Positions 1 to 9,938 of a DNA stretch of 64,000 nucleotides are shown piece by piece. Every line of letters starts with the position of its first letter. Positions within the stretch are counted from its first letter, which is position 1. The position numbers and the translations under genes are program-made. The notes beneath the pieces are model-generated. The model had not been told where the DNA came from, did no database searches, and worked only from the letters and a program-made list of their open reading frames with translations. The DNA is from JBQSUQ01 sp052384575 (lineage in GTDB: Bacteria > Pseudomonadota > Gammaproteobacteria > Enterobacterales > Pasteurellaceae): the NCBI GenBank assembly GCA_052384575.1, contig JBQSUQ010000004.1; one strand, given 5' to 3'.

Positions 1-1
1 C

Positions 2-889
2 CAAACCGCAAATGGTATTAGTGCTGGTCAAGTCATTGGCGTGCAACGGCCTACTGATGATCGTTTATTGAATTATCTGGATAATGAACAGCTGACACAA
101 TTATTACCGACGGGCGAATTTAAGTTGATTATTGGTGCACAGTTGGCTGAGCAATTAAAGGTACAAATTGGTGATAAAGTGCGGTTAATGTTGACGGAAA
201 ATAGCCAATATACACCATTTGGTCGAGTGCCGGCACAACGCTTATTTAAGGTAAGCGATATTTATTTGGCTTCATCAGAAGTGTCCAGCTATGTTGCTTT
301 TGCGAATTTAGCAGATATTGGGCGGCTAATGCGTATTAAGCCAGAGAATGTTCAAGCAGTTCGTTTAAGTTTATCAGATCCGTTTAAAATTACCGAATTA
401 AATCAAATTTTTCCTGAATCAGCATGGAAAATTGACGATTGGCGCAAGCAAAAAGGTGAATTTTTCCAAGCTGTTCGCATGGAAAAAAATATGATGGGAT
501 TGCTGATTAGCCTGATTATTGTGGTTGCAGTTTCCAATATCATTACTTCTTTAAGTTTAATGGTGGTGGATAAACAAGGTGAAATCGCCATTTTACAAAC
601 TCAAGGTTTAACCAAACGCCAAGTTGGGCGTATTTTTATTTTACAGGGTTTCTTTGTTGGATTAGTTGGCACCATAATTGGCTGCATTTTAGGGATTTTG
701 ATCACTTTAAATTTAAGCCAAATAGTTAATTTAATTAATCCAAATGGCATTTTCTTGCCAACAGAACTAAATGCAACGCAAATTTTGATTATTGTATTGT
801 TTTCTCTTGGATTATCATTAATTTCAACGATTTATCCAGCCTATCGTGCAAGTCAAATTGAGCCTGCACAGGCACTACGTTATGAATAA
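2..889 (+). CDS. lolC: LolC-type lipoprotein-releasing ABC permease, 5' truncated by window edge
   Basis: Inner-membrane subunit of the LolCDE complex, which extracts outer-membrane lipoproteins from the inner membrane and passes them to LolA. The frame is open back to base 2, so the gene starts outside the window and the GTG at 41 is not its start. The visible part holds the end of the periplasmic domain and three membrane helices of the FtsX/MacB-like core, and ends in the typical [18 protein letters not shown] tail. lolD and lolE follow with short gaps, so one operon is likely. LolC and LolE are paralogues; I call this one LolC from its place before lolD. Confidence 0.9.
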   Translation, partial: QTANGISAGQVIGVQRPTDDRLLNYLDNEQLTQLLPTGEFKLIIGAQLAEQLKVQIGDKVRLMLTENSQYTPFGRVPAQRLFKVSDIYLASSEVSSYVAFANLADIGRLMRIKPENVQAVRLSLSDPFKITELNQIFPESAWKIDDWRKQKGEFFQAVRMEKNMMGLLISLIIVVAVSNIITSLSLMVVDKQGEIAILQTQGLTKRQVGRIFILQGFFVGLVGTIIGCILGILITLNLSQIVNLINPNGIFLPTELNATQILIIVLFSLGLSLISTIYPAYRASQIEPAQALRYE

Positions 890-915
890 TCCCTATTTTT
901 ACAGTTAAAAAATAT

Positions 916-1596
916 ATGAATGAAATATTATTAAATTGCCAGAAAGTAAGTAAATTTTATCAAGAAGGCGATAAACAAACGCAAGTATTAAAAGAGGTTA
1001 CTTTTTCTTTATATGAGAAAGAATTAGTGGCGATAGTCGGTTCTTCTGGCTCAGGGAAAAGTACGTTGCTACATACATTGGGTGGGCTTGATCAACCATC
1101 AAGTGGTGAAATTTTTATTAAAGGGCAATCATTGCAACAAGCGAGTCAAGACCAGCTAGCGAAATTACGCAATCAATACCTTGGTTTCGTGTATCAATTT
1201 CATCATTTAATGGCAGATTTCACCGCACTTGAGAATGTGTTAATGCCGATGTTGATTGCGAATAAAAACAAAACAGAAGCACAGGATAGAGCAGAAAAAA
1301 TGTTAAGTGCGGTGGGATTATCTCACCGAATTTCCCATCGCCCTTCAGCTTTGTCTGGTGGTGAACGTCAGCGAGTGGCAATCGCTCGTGCTTTGGTTAA
1401 TGATCCTGCTTTAGTGTTAGCTGATGAGCCAACCGGTAATCTTGATCGTAAAACAACAGAAAGTATTTTTGAGTTAATTCAACAACTTAATCAAGAACAG
1501 CACATTTCTTTCTTGCTCGTTACCCATGATTTACAATTAGCTGAAAAATTGCAACGCCGCATGATTATGCAAGATGGCGTATTGCGAGCGGAGTAA
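916..1596 (+). CDS. lolD: LolD, ATPase of the lipoprotein-releasing system
   Basis: Cytoplasmic ATP-binding subunit (226 aa) of LolCDE. Walker A is GSSGSGKST near residue 43, the ABC signature is [15 protein letters not shown] and Walker B is [12 protein letters not shown], in the MacB/LolD style. The family-specific YQFHHLM segment follows the Q-loop region. It lies 26 bases after lolC and 2 bases before lolE. The ribosome-binding site is weak, so translation may be coupled to lolC. Confidence 0.95.
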   Translation: MNEILLNCQKVSKFYQEGDKQTQVLKEVTFSLYEKELVAIVGSSGSGKSTLLHTLGGLDQPSSGEIFIKGQSLQQASQDQLAKLRNQYLGFVYQFHHLMADFTALENVLMPMLIANKNKTEAQDRAEKMLSAVGLSHRISHRPSALSGGERQRVAIARALVNDPALVLADEPTGNLDRKTTESIFELIQQLNQEQHISFLLVTHDLQLAEKLQRRMIMQDGVLRAE

Positions 1597-1598
1597 TT

Positions 1599-2834
1599 AT
1601 GAACACGCCTTTTTTTATTAGCTGGCGTTATCAACGCGCAAAACAGAAAAATCATTTAGTTTCCTTGATTTCTTTTTTCTCTACTTTAGGAATTGCTTTA
1701 GGTGTGGCTGTCCTGATTTTGGGATTAAGTGCAATGAACGGTTTTGAGCGTGAATTAAACCAACGTATTTTGGCAGTCGTTCCTCATGGCGAAATTGTGT
1801 CAGTGGATGGTCCTATTGATCAATCAAGCAAATTACAGAAATTATTAACCAGTAGTCCTCATATTCAATCGGTTTCTCCTTTTGTGCATTTTACCGCTTT
1901 AGTGGAAAATGGCAGCAAAATGAAAGTGGTACAGGTAAAAGGGATTGATAAAGCCGCACAAGATCAAGTTAGCTCATTAGGGCATTTCGTATTGGATAAT
2001 CAATGGCAACAGTTTTCTGAACAAAGTGGTTTGGTTTTAGGCTATGGTATAGCCAAAGAATTGGACGTGAATGTCGGCGATTGGGTGACATTGCTTATTT
2101 CACAAAATAATGGCGAAGAAGTCGGACAACCAAATCGCGAGCGAATTCAAGTGAGTGGTATTTTACGTTTAGATGGCCAGCTTGATCATAGTTATGCTCT
2201 AATTCCAATCCATCAAGCGCAGCAATATCTGGGCTATAATGATCAGCAAGTGTCCGGTATAGAAATGAAAGTTGATACTCCTTTCAATATGAATAATCTT
2301 GATTTCTCCGCACTCTATGATTATCCGCAGCGACTTAATCTACAAACCTGGATGAGTAAATTTGGCTATATGTATCGTGATATTCAATTAATTCGAACAG
2401 TGATGTATATTGCGATGGTGTTAGTGATTGGTGTAGCTTGTTTTAATATTGTCTCAACATTGATTATGGCGGTAAAAGATAAAGCGAGCGATATAGCTAT
2501 TATGCGAACGCTAGGGGCGAATAATGGTTTTATTAAGCGTATTTTTGTTTGGTATGGATTACAAGCTGGTATGAAAGGCTGTGTGATAGGAATTGCTTTA
2601 GGCATTATTTTAGCGCTAAATTTAACCGCACTTATTCAAGGTTTAGAGCAATTATTTGGTTGGAAATTATTATCTGATGGCATTTATTTTGTTGATTTCC
2701 TACCGAGCGAATTACATTGGCAAGATGTGCTTCTCGTATTAGTTGCAGCCTTATTGTTAAGCCTAGTAGCAAGTTGGTATCCTGCGAATCGGGCGGCTAA
2801 GTTAGATCCTGCTCAAGTATTAAGCAATCATTAA
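1599..2834 (+). CDS. lolE: LolE, permease of the lipoprotein-releasing system
   Basis: 411-aa inner-membrane protein, partner of LolC and LolD. There is one N-terminal membrane helix (about 20-45), a large periplasmic domain, and three C-terminal helices, ending YPANRAAKLDPAQVLS. The FISWRYQRAKQKNHLVSLIS start is typical of the LolC/E family. The ATG is 2 bases after the lolD stop, with the purine-rich GCGAGCGGAG of the lolD end serving as ribosome-binding region. No clear terminator follows. A small inverted repeat at about 2845-2862 lacks a T-run. Confidence 0.95.
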   Translation: MNTPFFISWRYQRAKQKNHLVSLISFFSTLGIALGVAVLILGLSAMNGFERELNQRILAVVPHGEIVSVDGPIDQSSKLQKLLTSSPHIQSVSPFVHFTALVENGSKMKVVQVKGIDKAAQDQVSSLGHFVLDNQWQQFSEQSGLVLGYGIAKELDVNVGDWVTLLISQNNGEEVGQPNRERIQVSGILRLDGQLDHSYALIPIHQAQQYLGYNDQQVSGIEMKVDTPFNMNNLDFSALYDYPQRLNLQTWMSKFGYMYRDIQLIRTVMYIAMVLVIGVACFNIVSTLIMAVKDKASDIAIMRTLGANNGFIKRIFVWYGLQAGMKGCVIGIALGIILALNLTALIQGLEQLFGWKLLSDGIYFVDFLPSELHWQDVLLVLVAALLLSLVASWYPANRAAKLDPAQVLSNH

Positions 2835-2951
2835 ATGAAATAATTGTACTGTTTTACCAGTGCAAAAATATGTGTTAAATTAACCGCACTTTATAAGATT
2901 TGTGTGGTTCGTCTTTTGGATAACATCGGGAAGCAAAAAGAGAATTAATAT

Positions 2952-4037
2952 ATGACAAAGGCAAAAAGTAAAAATGAAATTCGTATCGCCAATGACGATA
3001 CGCGTATTGAACGAATTGAACAGTTGTTGCCACCTGTTGCGCTATTAGAAAAATATCCAGCAAGTGAAGTGGCGATAAAAACGGTAAAGAATGCACGCCA
3101 GAAAGCGCATGACATTATTCATGGCGTGGATAATCGTTTGTTAGTAATTATTGGACCTTGTTCTATTCATGATCCAAATGCGGCGCTAGATTATGCTAAA
3201 CGCTTGAAGGCATTGCGTGATAAATATAAGGACAACCTTGAAATTATTATGCGTGTTTATTTTGAAAAACCACGCACTACAGTAGGTTGGAAAGGTTTAA
3301 TTAACGATCCTTATTTGGATGATACCTATGCATTAAACGACGGTTTACGTATTGCGCGTAAATTATTAGCAGATATTAATGATTTAGGTTTGCCAACTGC
3401 GGGGGAATTTCTTGATATGATTACACCGCAGTATTTGGCTGATTTTATGAGTTGGGGTGCTATCGGTGCGAGAACTACTGAATCGCAAGTTCATCGTGAA
3501 TTAGCTTCAGGTTTATCTTGTCCAGTAGGATTTAAAAATGGCACAAATGGTGGAGTGAAAATTGCACTAGATGCTATTGGTGCTGCAGAAGCATCGCATT
3601 ATTTTTTATCAGTGACTAAATTTGGTCATTCTGCCATTGTAGCAACAAAGGGTAACCAAGATTGCCATATTATTTTACGTGGTGGCGATAGTGCAACCAA
3701 TTATGATGCAGAAAGTGTTGCCGAAGTTTGTCAACATATTGAGAAAACAGGGCGTATCGGTCATGTTATGGTGGATTTTAGCCATGCTAATAGCCATAAA
3801 CAATTTAAACGTCAAATGGATGTGTGCCAGAATGTGTGTACTCAGTTATCTAATGGCTCAAAACAGATTTTTGGAGTGATGGTAGAAAGCCATCTGGTTG
3901 AAGGTCGTCAGGATCTTGTGGAAGGTAAAGAACTTGTTTATGGACAAAGTATCACTGATGCATGTATTGGCTGGGAAGATACCGAAAGTTTATTGCAACA
4001 ACTTTCTGATGCAATTAAACAAAGAAATAATGATTAA
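2952..4037 (+). CDS. aroG: 3-deoxy-7-phosphoheptulonate (DAHP) synthase, AroG type
   Basis: Condenses phosphoenolpyruvate and erythrose-4-phosphate, the first step of the shikimate pathway. The 361-aa length and motifs such as IIGPCSIHDPNAAL, GARTTESQVHRE and GFKNGTNG identify the metal-dependent class I (AroF/G/H) enzyme. Which aromatic amino acid inhibits it cannot be read with certainty. It is a single gene with its own leader of about 117 bases containing an uptake sequence. No good TyrR box is visible in that leader. A strong hairpin ends it at 4042-4068. Confidence 0.95.
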   Translation: MTKAKSKNEIRIANDDTRIERIEQLLPPVALLEKYPASEVAIKTVKNARQKAHDIIHGVDNRLLVIIGPCSIHDPNAALDYAKRLKALRDKYKDNLEIIMRVYFEKPRTTVGWKGLINDPYLDDTYALNDGLRIARKLLADINDLGLPTAGEFLDMITPQYLADFMSWGAIGARTTESQVHRELASGLSCPVGFKNGTNGGVKIALDAIGAAEASHYFLSVTKFGHSAIVATKGNQDCHIILRGGDSATNYDAESVAEVCQHIEKTGRIGHVMVDFSHANSHKQFKRQMDVCQNVCTQLSNGSKQIFGVMVESHLVEGRQDLVEGKELVYGQSITDACIGWEDTESLLQQLSDAIKQRNND

Positions 4038-4041
4038 AAAA

Positions 4042-4072
4042 CAAAGCCTCATGAAAAATGAGGCTTTGTTGT
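4042..4072. terminator. Bidirectional terminator between aroG and the NIF3-family gene
   Basis: Perfect inverted repeat CAAAGCCTCAT / ATGAGGCTTTG (4042-4052 and 4058-4068) with a short A-rich loop. It has a T-rich flank on the plus side and an A-run before it, so it can stop aroG and the convergent gene whose stop is at 4072. Confidence 0.85.
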
Positions 4073-4842
4073 TATGCAGGATTTGGGATATCAATAAATT
4101 CAATATCAAATTGATATTCGGTTTTTAACCATTCTCCTAACGCTTGAATACCACAACGTTCTGTCGCATGATGTCCACAAGCGAAATAATGAATACCTTG
4201 TTCTCGAGCGGAATGAGTAGTTTGTTCTGAAATTTCGCCACTGATGAAAGCATCACAGCCCTGTGAAGCTGCTAAATCAATATACCCTTGTCCGCCACCA
4301 GTACAAATGCCCACTTTTTGAATAAAGTGCGGTGCATTTTGCGAAAGTTCTGCCGCATTGCAAACGGTAGGTTCGCGACCTAATACATTGCCAATACGTT
4401 GCGTAAATTCCTCTAAAGAAATCGGTTGGGATAATTCGCCCCACATTGGAATACTAATACTGCTTTGTTCTAATGGTTGTAAGTTTTGGATACCAAGTAA
4501 CTTCGCTAATTGTGCATTATTGCCTAATTCAGGATGAATATCTAAAGGCAAATGGTAAGCATATAAATTAATATCATTCACTAATAATTCTTTGATTCGT
4601 TTGCCTTTCATTCCTCGAATACAAGGATTTTCACTTTTCCAAAAATAACCATGATGAACCAATATTGCGTCAGCTTGTTGTTTGATCGCATAATCAATTA
4701 ATGCTTGCGATGCAGTGACGCCAGTGACAATTTTGCGTACTTCCGATTTCCCTTCAACTTGCAATCCGTTAGGTGCATAGTCAGAAATCTCATGGATATT
4801 GAGTTTTTGATTGAGAAGCTGCTCGAGCTGAAAATTATTCAT
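4072..4842 (-). CDS. NIF3/YbgI-family metal-binding protein (DUF34)
   Basis: 256-aa member of the widespread NIF3 (GTP cyclohydrolase I type 2-like, DUF34) family. The precise reaction is not settled. Characteristic parts are APNGLQVEG near the N-terminus, LVHHGYFW and HLPLDIHPELGNN (metal-binding histidines) and GGGQGYIDLA. The start at 4842 (MNNFQLEQ) matches family length and overlaps the upstream permease stop by one base (TAATG). A longer upstream frame exists but runs into that permease gene. It is co-transcribed with the metal transporter, so a link to divalent metals is possible but is inference. Confidence 0.88.
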   Translation of the reverse strand: MNNFQLEQLLNQKLNIHEISDYAPNGLQVEGKSEVRKIVTGVTASQALIDYAIKQQADAILVHHGYFWKSENPCIRGMKGKRIKELLVNDINLYAYHLPLDIHPELGNNAQLAKLLGIQNLQPLEQSSISIPMWGELSQPISLEEFTQRIGNVLGREPTVCNAAELSQNAPHFIQKVGICTGGGQGYIDLAASQGCDAFISGEISEQTTHSAREQGIHYFACGHHATERCGIQALGEWLKTEYQFDIEFIDIPNPA

Positions 4843-5669
4843 TATTTCACCGCACTTTTTAATTTTGAATAGAGTAATGCAAGTGCAAAGAATAATGCTT
4901 GTAATAAAATAATACAAGGGCCAATGTCTGCATTGATATGATAACTCAATATTGTGCCGAAGAAATTAGCTAAAACAGAACTGCATATTGCAATAATAAT
5001 CATCCTTTCAAAACGTTTTGTGAGGAGATAAGCGGTAATGCCGGGTGATATTAACATGGCGACAACCAAAATGACCCCGACTACTTGCATCGCCGCAACG
5101 ATGGTTAACGAAAGTAAAATGAGCAAACCATAATACAGTTTTTGTGGTGAAAGCCCGACAACTCTTGTATGGCTAGGATCGAAGCAGAAGAGTAATAAAT
5201 CGCGATGTTTAAGTAAAATTGCTACAAAAACGATGCCAGAAATCACCGCAGTTTGTATAAAATCAGCTTGGCTGATGCCTAATAAATTACCAAATAAGAT
5301 ATGCATTAAATGATGTTCGGTTTCTATTTTAGTGAATAAAACCAAACCGAAAGCGAACATCCCTGAAAAGACAATACCCATAACAGTATCTTCTTTGATT
5401 CGGCTATTATTTTTGAGATAGCCCACGCTGAGCGCGCAAAATAAGCCTGAGAAGAATGCACCAATCATTAAGGGTAGATTAATGAGGTAAGCGATGATAA
5501 TCCCAGGTAAAACCGCATGAGAAATGGCATCACCAATTAATGACCAGCCTTTTAATACTAAATAGCAAGAAAGCAGTGCACAAATAATGGATACAATAAT
5601 AGCGGTTGTTAATGCTAATTGCATGAAAGGGTATTGGAATGGCTCAGTTATCCAATTCACTAAATTCAT
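4842..5669 (-). CDS. sitD: Mn/Fe ABC transporter permease (SitD/YfeD-like)
   Basis: 275-aa integral membrane protein of the ABC-3 family with about eight hydrophobic helices. The family motif GDAISHAVLPGI follows helix 2. It is the last transporter gene of the four-gene set and starts inside the previous permease stop (ATGA overlap at 5666-5669), showing translational coupling. It pairs with the preceding paralogue as a heterodimeric channel for Mn2+ and/or Fe2+. An uptake sequence lies in its 3' end (4849-4857). Confidence 0.9.
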   Translation of the reverse strand: MNLVNWITEPFQYPFMQLALTTAIIVSIICALLSCYLVLKGWSLIGDAISHAVLPGIIIAYLINLPLMIGAFFSGLFCALSVGYLKNNSRIKEDTVMGIVFSGMFAFGLVLFTKIETEHHLMHILFGNLLGISQADFIQTAVISGIVFVAILLKHRDLLLFCFDPSHTRVVGLSPQKLYYGLLILLSLTIVAAMQVVGVILVVAMLISPGITAYLLTKRFERMIIIAICSSVLANFFGTILSYHINADIGPCIILLQALFFALALLYSKLKSAVK

Positions 5670-6517
5670 AAGTCCGCCTGTAATTTAACGCGTCTTTGCG
5701 CAATTAATCCATATTTTGGTGAGAAGATGAATGCCAAAATAAATAATAATGCTTGTAAACAAACGATAATACCGCCCGTTGCACCGTCTAAATAATAGCT
5801 TAAATAAGCACCAGTACTGCAAGTAAACATGCCTAAACAGACAGCTATTTTTATTAATGTACTGAATTTATCGGTGAGTAGATAAGCTGTTGCTCCAGGC
5901 GTAATGACCATGGCAATCACTAAAATGGCACCGACAGTTTGTAATGCAGCAACAATGCAAGCACTTAATAGGCTAAAAAAGAAAATTTTATATGTTTGTG
6001 GAGATAATCCCACTGAAATTGCCTGAATTTCGTCAAAGAAAACTAATAATAAGTTTTTCCACGAAAGAATGAGTAACAAGGCTGAAATCACAATAATAAT
6101 CGCAATCTGAACAATATCTTCATCACTGATAGCAAGGATATTACCAAAAATAATGCTTTGCACGTCAACAGATGTGGGATTGAGTGAAACGATCAATAGA
6201 CCCGCAGCAAAGAATGTGGTGAAAATGAAGCCAATAATGGCATCTTCTTTCAGTTGAGTGATAGATTTAACCCATAAAATAGAAAGTGCGGCTAAAATGC
6301 CTGAGAAAAAGGCGCCAACAATGTAGGGGAGAGAAAATAAGTAGGCAAGGGCAACACCCGGCACAACAGAGTGTGTCAGTGCATCACCGATTAATGACCA
6401 ACCTTTGAGCATTAAATAGGTGGATAAGAACGCACAAATACCACCAACTGCAGTACTTACTAAGATGGCTTTTATCATATAATCATAAGTGAAGGGTTCC
6501 AATAATATGTCAAACAT
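5666..6517 (-). CDS. sitC: Mn/Fe ABC transporter permease (SitC/YfeC-like)
   Basis: ABC-3 family membrane permease (283 aa) with eight or so helices and the motif [14 protein letters not shown], parallel to GDAISHAVLPGI in its downstream paralogue. Two ATGs lie in tandem (6520 and 6517). AGGA is four bases before the first and seven before the second, so I choose the second. It overlaps the ATPase stop by a few bases. Together with SitA, SitB and SitD it forms a complete importer. Confidence 0.9.
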   Translation of the reverse strand: MFDILLEPFTYDYMIKAILVSTAVGGICAFLSTYLMLKGWSLIGDALTHSVVPGVALAYLFSLPYIVGAFFSGILAALSILWVKSITQLKEDAIIGFIFTTFFAAGLLIVSLNPTSVDVQSIIFGNILAISDEDIVQIAIIIVISALLLILSWKNLLLVFFDEIQAISVGLSPQTYKIFFFSLLSACIVAALQTVGAILVIAMVITPGATAYLLTDKFSTLIKIAVCLGMFTCSTGAYLSYYLDGATGGIIVCLQALLFILAFIFSPKYGLIAQRRVKLQADL

Positions 6518-7409
6518 CATTAGTTCCTTTGCGTGTTAATGATAAATTTTTTGTGCTTGAGGTTGGTGGATCGATTTTACTTTGTCCATAGAATACGGCA
6601 GGACGCTCATCATCGGTTAGGACAGTCACCGCACGTTCATCTTCATCATTATGCAGTTCCATACCTGATAATTTGATATGACGTAATACCCCACCAAAAA
6701 GTTGCTCTAAATTATGTTGATTGAAGGTATTTATGGTTTCGCCTGAAGCTATGATTTTACGATTAATCATTACCACATGATCACAAAAATCAGGCACAGA
6801 ACCTAAGTTGTGAGTGGAAACGAGAATAAGATGTCCTTGTTCTCTCAATTGGGTGAGCAATTCAATAATCGCGTTCTCTGTTTTTACATCAACGCCTGTA
6901 AAAGGTTCATCCAATAAAATAATTTTACTTTGTTGTGCTAAAGCGCGGGCAAGAAAAACACGTTTTTTCTGACCACCAGATAATTCGCCGATTTGACGTT
7001 CAGCTAAATGTTCAATATCCACACGCTGCATAGCTAATTGAACTTTTTCTTTATCAAGTGCGGTGGGAATTCGGAGAAAATTCATATAGCCATAGCGTCC
7101 CTGCATAACAACATCATATACAGAAACAGGGAATTGCCAATCCACATCTTCACTTTGTGGCACATAAGAAATCAGGTTTTGCTTAAGTGCTTTTTGAATA
7201 GGTAGATTACAGAGTGAGATTTTCCCTTGTTGCAAGCGAATTAATCCCATTAAACTTTTAAATAGCGTTGATTTTCCGCCACCGTTGACGCCAAGTAAGG
7301 CACAAATCATACCGCCTTTGAGATGAAAAGAAACATCTTCAATTGCGGTATGACCATTGTTATACCTTACAGTCGCATTCTCAACTTGAATTGCAGCTGT
7401 ATGTGTCAT
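6510..7409 (-). CDS. sitB: Mn/Fe ABC transporter ATPase (SitB/YfeB-like)
   Basis: 299-aa ATP-binding subunit. Walker [10 protein letters not shown] near residue 40 is the usual metal-ABC variant. The signature is [15 protein letters not shown] and Walker B is [12 protein letters not shown]. The C-terminus has an extra tail of about 60 residues beyond the nucleotide-binding domain. The ATG at 7409 follows the SitA stop by one base (TAACATG). A TTG four codons upstream lies inside sitA and is less likely. Confidence 0.92.
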   Translation of the reverse strand: MTHTAAIQVENATVRYNNGHTAIEDVSFHLKGGMICALLGVNGGGKSTLFKSLMGLIRLQQGKISLCNLPIQKALKQNLISYVPQSEDVDWQFPVSVYDVVMQGRYGYMNFLRIPTALDKEKVQLAMQRVDIEHLAERQIGELSGGQKKRVFLARALAQQSKIILLDEPFTGVDVKTENAIIELLTQLREQGHLILVSTHNLGSVPDFCDHVVMINRKIIASGETINTFNQHNLEQLFGGVLRHIKLSGMELHNDEDERAVTVLTDDERPAVFYGQSKIDPPTSSTKNLSLTRKGTNDV

Positions 7410-7410
7410 G

Positions 7411-8292
7411 TTATTGTTCAAATCCTTTTACAACAGTAGAAACAGTTGTATTTAATAAATCAATGTAGGTTGGAACTGGGCCGTCTTGTGTCGATAATGA
7501 GTCAACATAAAGTACGCCACCGTATTTTGTACCTGTTTCTTTCGCTACTTGCATCATTGGTTTTGGAGAAATGGTGCTTTCACTAAATACCACAGGAATT
7601 TTATTCTTTTTAACCGCATCAATGACTTTTTTCACTTGTTTAGGTGTACCTTGTTGTTCAGCGTTCACTGCCCATAAATAAAGTTCATTGAGGTTATAAT
7701 CTTTTGCTAGGTAGCTGAATGCACCTTCACTTGTTACTAACCAACGTTTATTTTCTGGTAACTGATTTAATTTTTCACGTAATGGTGCATCTAATGCTTT
7801 GATTTTTTCAGCATAAACTGCGGCATTTTTTGTGTAAGTTTCTGCATTGCTTGGATCATATTTAATAAAAGCATTTTTGATATTCTCAATATAAATTAAT
7901 GCATTAGATGTTGACATCCAAGCGTGAGGATTTGGTTTACCTTTATATTCGCCTTCATAAATCGAAATAGGGGTAATACCTTCACTCACTGTTACAGAAG
8001 GTACATTCTTCATACTTTGGAAGAATTTTTCAAACCAAAGTTCAAGATTTAGTCCATTCCATAAAATAAGATCGGCAGATTGCGCTTTTACTAAATCCTG
8101 TGGTGTTGGCTGATATTCATGAATTTCCGCACCAGGTTTGGTAATGGAATGGACTTCAGCCGCATCGCCAGCCACATTTTGAGCAATGTCTTGAATAATA
8201 GTAAAAGTTGTGACGACTTTAAATTTAGCATAGCTTGGTGTCGCTGTAAAACTTAATAATGAAAATAAAATAAGATAGAGTGATTTTTTCAT
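7411..8292 (-). CDS. sitA: Periplasmic Mn/Fe-binding protein (SitA/YfeA-like, cluster A-I)
   Basis: 293-aa substrate-binding protein with a cleavable signal peptide ([22 protein letters not shown], no lipobox). The four expected metal ligands are visible in order: His in GAEIHEYQP, His in PNPHAW, Glu in TSEGAFSY and Asp in TQDGPVP. A His-His-Glu-Asp set is typical of Mn2+/Fe2+ binders. Zn2+ binders usually carry a His-rich loop, absent here. It is the first gene of the operon and follows a Fur-like site at 8357-8375, so iron control is likely. Confidence 0.92.
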   Translation of the reverse strand: MKKSLYLILFSLLSFTATPSYAKFKVVTTFTIIQDIAQNVAGDAAEVHSITKPGAEIHEYQPTPQDLVKAQSADLILWNGLNLELWFEKFFQSMKNVPSVTVSEGITPISIYEGEYKGKPNPHAWMSTSNALIYIENIKNAFIKYDPSNAETYTKNAAVYAEKIKALDAPLREKLNQLPENKRWLVTSEGAFSYLAKDYNLNELYLWAVNAEQQGTPKQVKKVIDAVKKNKIPVVFSESTISPKPMMQVAKETGTKYGGVLYVDSLSTQDGPVPTYIDLLNTTVSTVVKGFEQ

Positions 8293-8356
8293 AGACTTTC
8301 CTTAATAGTCAATAAAACCATATAAATAGTAAGTCAAATATCATTAGTTGTCAAGT

Positions 8357-8375
8357 GATAATTATTATTATTTAC
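8357..8375 (-). promoter_or_regulatory. Fur-box-like operator before the Mn/Fe transporter operon
   Basis: GATAATTATTATTATTTAC matches the E. coli 19-bp Fur consensus GATAATGATAATCATTATC at 14 of 19 positions by eye, and reads equally well on either strand. It lies 65 bases upstream of the sitA start and overlaps the last bases of tusE. That Fur controls it is inference. Confidence 0.55.
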
Positions 8376-8701
8376 AAGCATTTTGCAGGTTTGGGTAATC
8401 CTGCGAGTTTTGTAGCCTGTTTTGCGGGGCCATCAGGGAATAATCGTTGCAAATATCGGCTATTTCCTTTATCTGCATCGAGTTTCTCTGCCATTGCTTT
8501 CACTAACATTCTAATTGCTGGCGAAGTATTATATTCTTTGTAGAATTGACGAACGAAGTAAATGACTTCCCAATGCGCTTCTGTTAAATGGATATTCTCT
8601 TGTTCTGCAATAGCCAAAGCAATTTCTTCATTCCATTGATTTGAATCTAGAAGATAGCCAAAAGCGTCGGTTTCGATAACCACATTATTAATTTCAAGCA
8701 T
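8372..8701 (-). CDS. tusE: TusE, sulfur-relay protein of the DsrC family
   Basis: 109-aa DsrC-family protein that accepts sulfur from TusBCD and passes it to MnmA for 2-thiolation of U34 in tRNA. The C-terminal Cys needed for persulfide transfer is present as the penultimate residue (PAKCL). The conserved [12 protein letters not shown] and SPAIRMLVK segments are clear. It sits between yccA and the metal transporter. The ribosome-binding site is weak. Confidence 0.93.
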   Translation of the reverse strand: MLEINNVVIETDAFGYLLDSNQWNEEIALAIAEQENIHLTEAHWEVIYFVRQFYKEYNTSPAIRMLVKAMAEKLDADKGNSRYLQRLFPDGPAKQATKLAGLPKPAKCL

Positions 8702-8740
8702 AGGTAAATTTTTCTAAATTGAATGTGGGACAAGTATAAC

Positions 8741-8764
8741 AAAAAACGCCCCATTAGGGGCGTT
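8741..8764 (-). terminator. Terminator of yccA
   Basis: Stem AACGCCCC / GGGGCGTT (8745-8752 and 8757-8764) with a four-base loop. It is followed on the minus strand by a T-run, 20 bases past the yccA stop. Confidence 0.85.
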
Positions 8765-8784
8765 CTTTACAGAGAATGGGCTAT

Positions 8785-9456
8785 TTAGTCATCACCACGG
8801 AATAAACCAAGGATATTCAACAAGCTAATAAATAAGTTGTAGATAGATACAAACAAGCTGACTGTTGCACGAATATAGTTGGTTTCACCATTGTGAATAA
8901 TATTGCTGGTTTCAAATAGAATACCTGCTGCAGAGAAGATCACAAATAATGCGCTCATTGCGATGTGAATTGCTGGCATGTTTAAGAAGATGTTTGCGAT
9001 CATACCCACTAATAACACGATAAACAGTGCGAATAGCATACCAGAAAGGAAAGACATATCCTTTTTAGTGGTTAATACATAAGCTGAACAAGCGAAGAAT
9101 ACCGCAGCTGTTCCGCCTAATGCCAACACAACAGTATCACTTAAGCCTGCACCAACATATAGATTAAGAATTGGACCAACGGTATAACCTAAAAATCCTG
9201 TAAAAGCGAATACCGCTAAAATACCTGCTGCACTATTAGCTAATGCATTTGTTAAAAAGAGTAAGCCATAGAAACCCACTAACATCACAATAATATTTGG
9301 ACGCGGCAAGTTCAATGACATTGAAATATAAGCCACAATAGCAGAGAACGCTAAGGTTAAACCCAATAAGAAATAAGTATTACGTAATACTTTATGGGTT
9401 TGCAGTAGTGAAGTCGAATGTTCACGAGAGTCGAAAACAATACGAGATTGTTGCAT
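8785..9456 (-). CDS. yccA: YccA/BI-1-family membrane protein
   Basis: 223-aa protein with seven hydrophobic segments, a member of the Bax-inhibitor-1 family. In E. coli the YccA protein is a substrate and modulator of the FtsH protease. ftsH is present in this window at 43307. The short cytosolic N-terminus (about 25 residues) is typical; E. coli FtsH degrades YccA from that end. It is a single gene with the strong hairpin at 8741-8764 behind it and AAGGA at a good distance before its ATG. Confidence 0.9.
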   Translation of the reverse strand: MQQSRIVFDSREHSTSLLQTHKVLRNTYFLLGLTLAFSAIVAYISMSLNLPRPNIIVMLVGFYGLLFLTNALANSAAGILAVFAFTGFLGYTVGPILNLYVGAGLSDTVVLALGGTAAVFFACSAYVLTTKKDMSFLSGMLFALFIVLLVGMIANIFLNMPAIHIAMSALFVIFSAAGILFETSNIIHNGETNYIRATVSLFVSIYNLFISLLNILGLFRGDD

Positions 9457-9601
9457 AGTTTTTCCTTCTATTTAAATGAAAACATTATGGTTAAATATAT
9501 GTTAAATTAATGGAAAGTCAAAGTATTTTTAACTAATTTGTATTTATAATAAGCAACTTGGGCGAAATATCGTCTTCCAATTGTAAATAGTGAGAATCTA
9601 G

Positions 9602-9630
9602 TTTACTCAATATAAAAACTATATTATATT
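9602..9630 (+). promoter_or_regulatory. Probable sigma-70 promoter of tRNA-Ser
   Basis: TTTACT (9602-9607), a 17-base spacer, then TATATT (9625-9630). The expected start of transcription lies about ten bases before the mature tRNA. An uptake sequence (9633-9641) fills the interval. Confidence 0.55.
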
Positions 9631-9645
9631 TAACCGCACTTATCC

Positions 9646-9735
9646 GGAGGAATGGTCGAGTGGTTGAAGGCACCGGTCTTGAAAACCGGCGAGGGTTTAC
9701 GCCCTCCGTGAGTTCGAATCTCACTTCCTCCGCCA
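9646..9735 (+). tRNA. serT: tRNA-Ser (anticodon UGA)
   Basis: 90-base class II tRNA. The acceptor stem is GGAGGAA / TTCCTCC, the discriminator is G and CCA is encoded. The anticodon TGA is at 9680-9682 in the loop CTTGAAA between ACCGG/CCGG stems. A long variable arm (GAGGGTTTACGCCCTC) and the T-arm GTTCGAATC are present. Confidence 0.97.
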
Positions 9736-9745
9736 TCAAATTTTT

Positions 9746-9790
9746 AAGCCGTAAGTTTCCATTTGAAAATGGGGCAATTTACGGCTTTTT
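9746..9790 (+). terminator. Terminator after tRNA-Ser
   Basis: AAGCCGTAA (9746-9754) pairs with TTACGGCTT (9779-9787), enclosing an inner CCATTT/AAATGG stem, and is followed by a T-run. Confidence 0.75.
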
Positions 9791-9870
9791 AGTACTTTTA
9801 AATACCCCGTCTAATTTTTCATTTGCATTATCGTAGGGCTTTATATTGTCATTTATTTAATAACCAATAA

Positions 9871-9902
9871 AAAACGAACTTCTTTTGAGAAGTTCGTTTT
9901 TC
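9871..9902. terminator. Terminator between tRNA-Ser and the lipoprotein gene
   Basis: Perfect 13-bp stem AAAACGAACTTCT / AGAAGTTCGTTTT with loop TTTG. Its A- and T-rich outer bases let it work on both strands. It is placed 36 bases past the lipoprotein gene stop. Confidence 0.8.
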
Positions 9903-9938
9903 ATCAAGCAATTAATCCGTTGTTGATTTTAGTTATGG

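Noticed and set aside
2840..2951. TyrR box before aroG
   Set aside because: Only a short ACTG/CAGT inverted repeat is seen. No TGTAAA-N6-TTTACA within reasonable mismatch.
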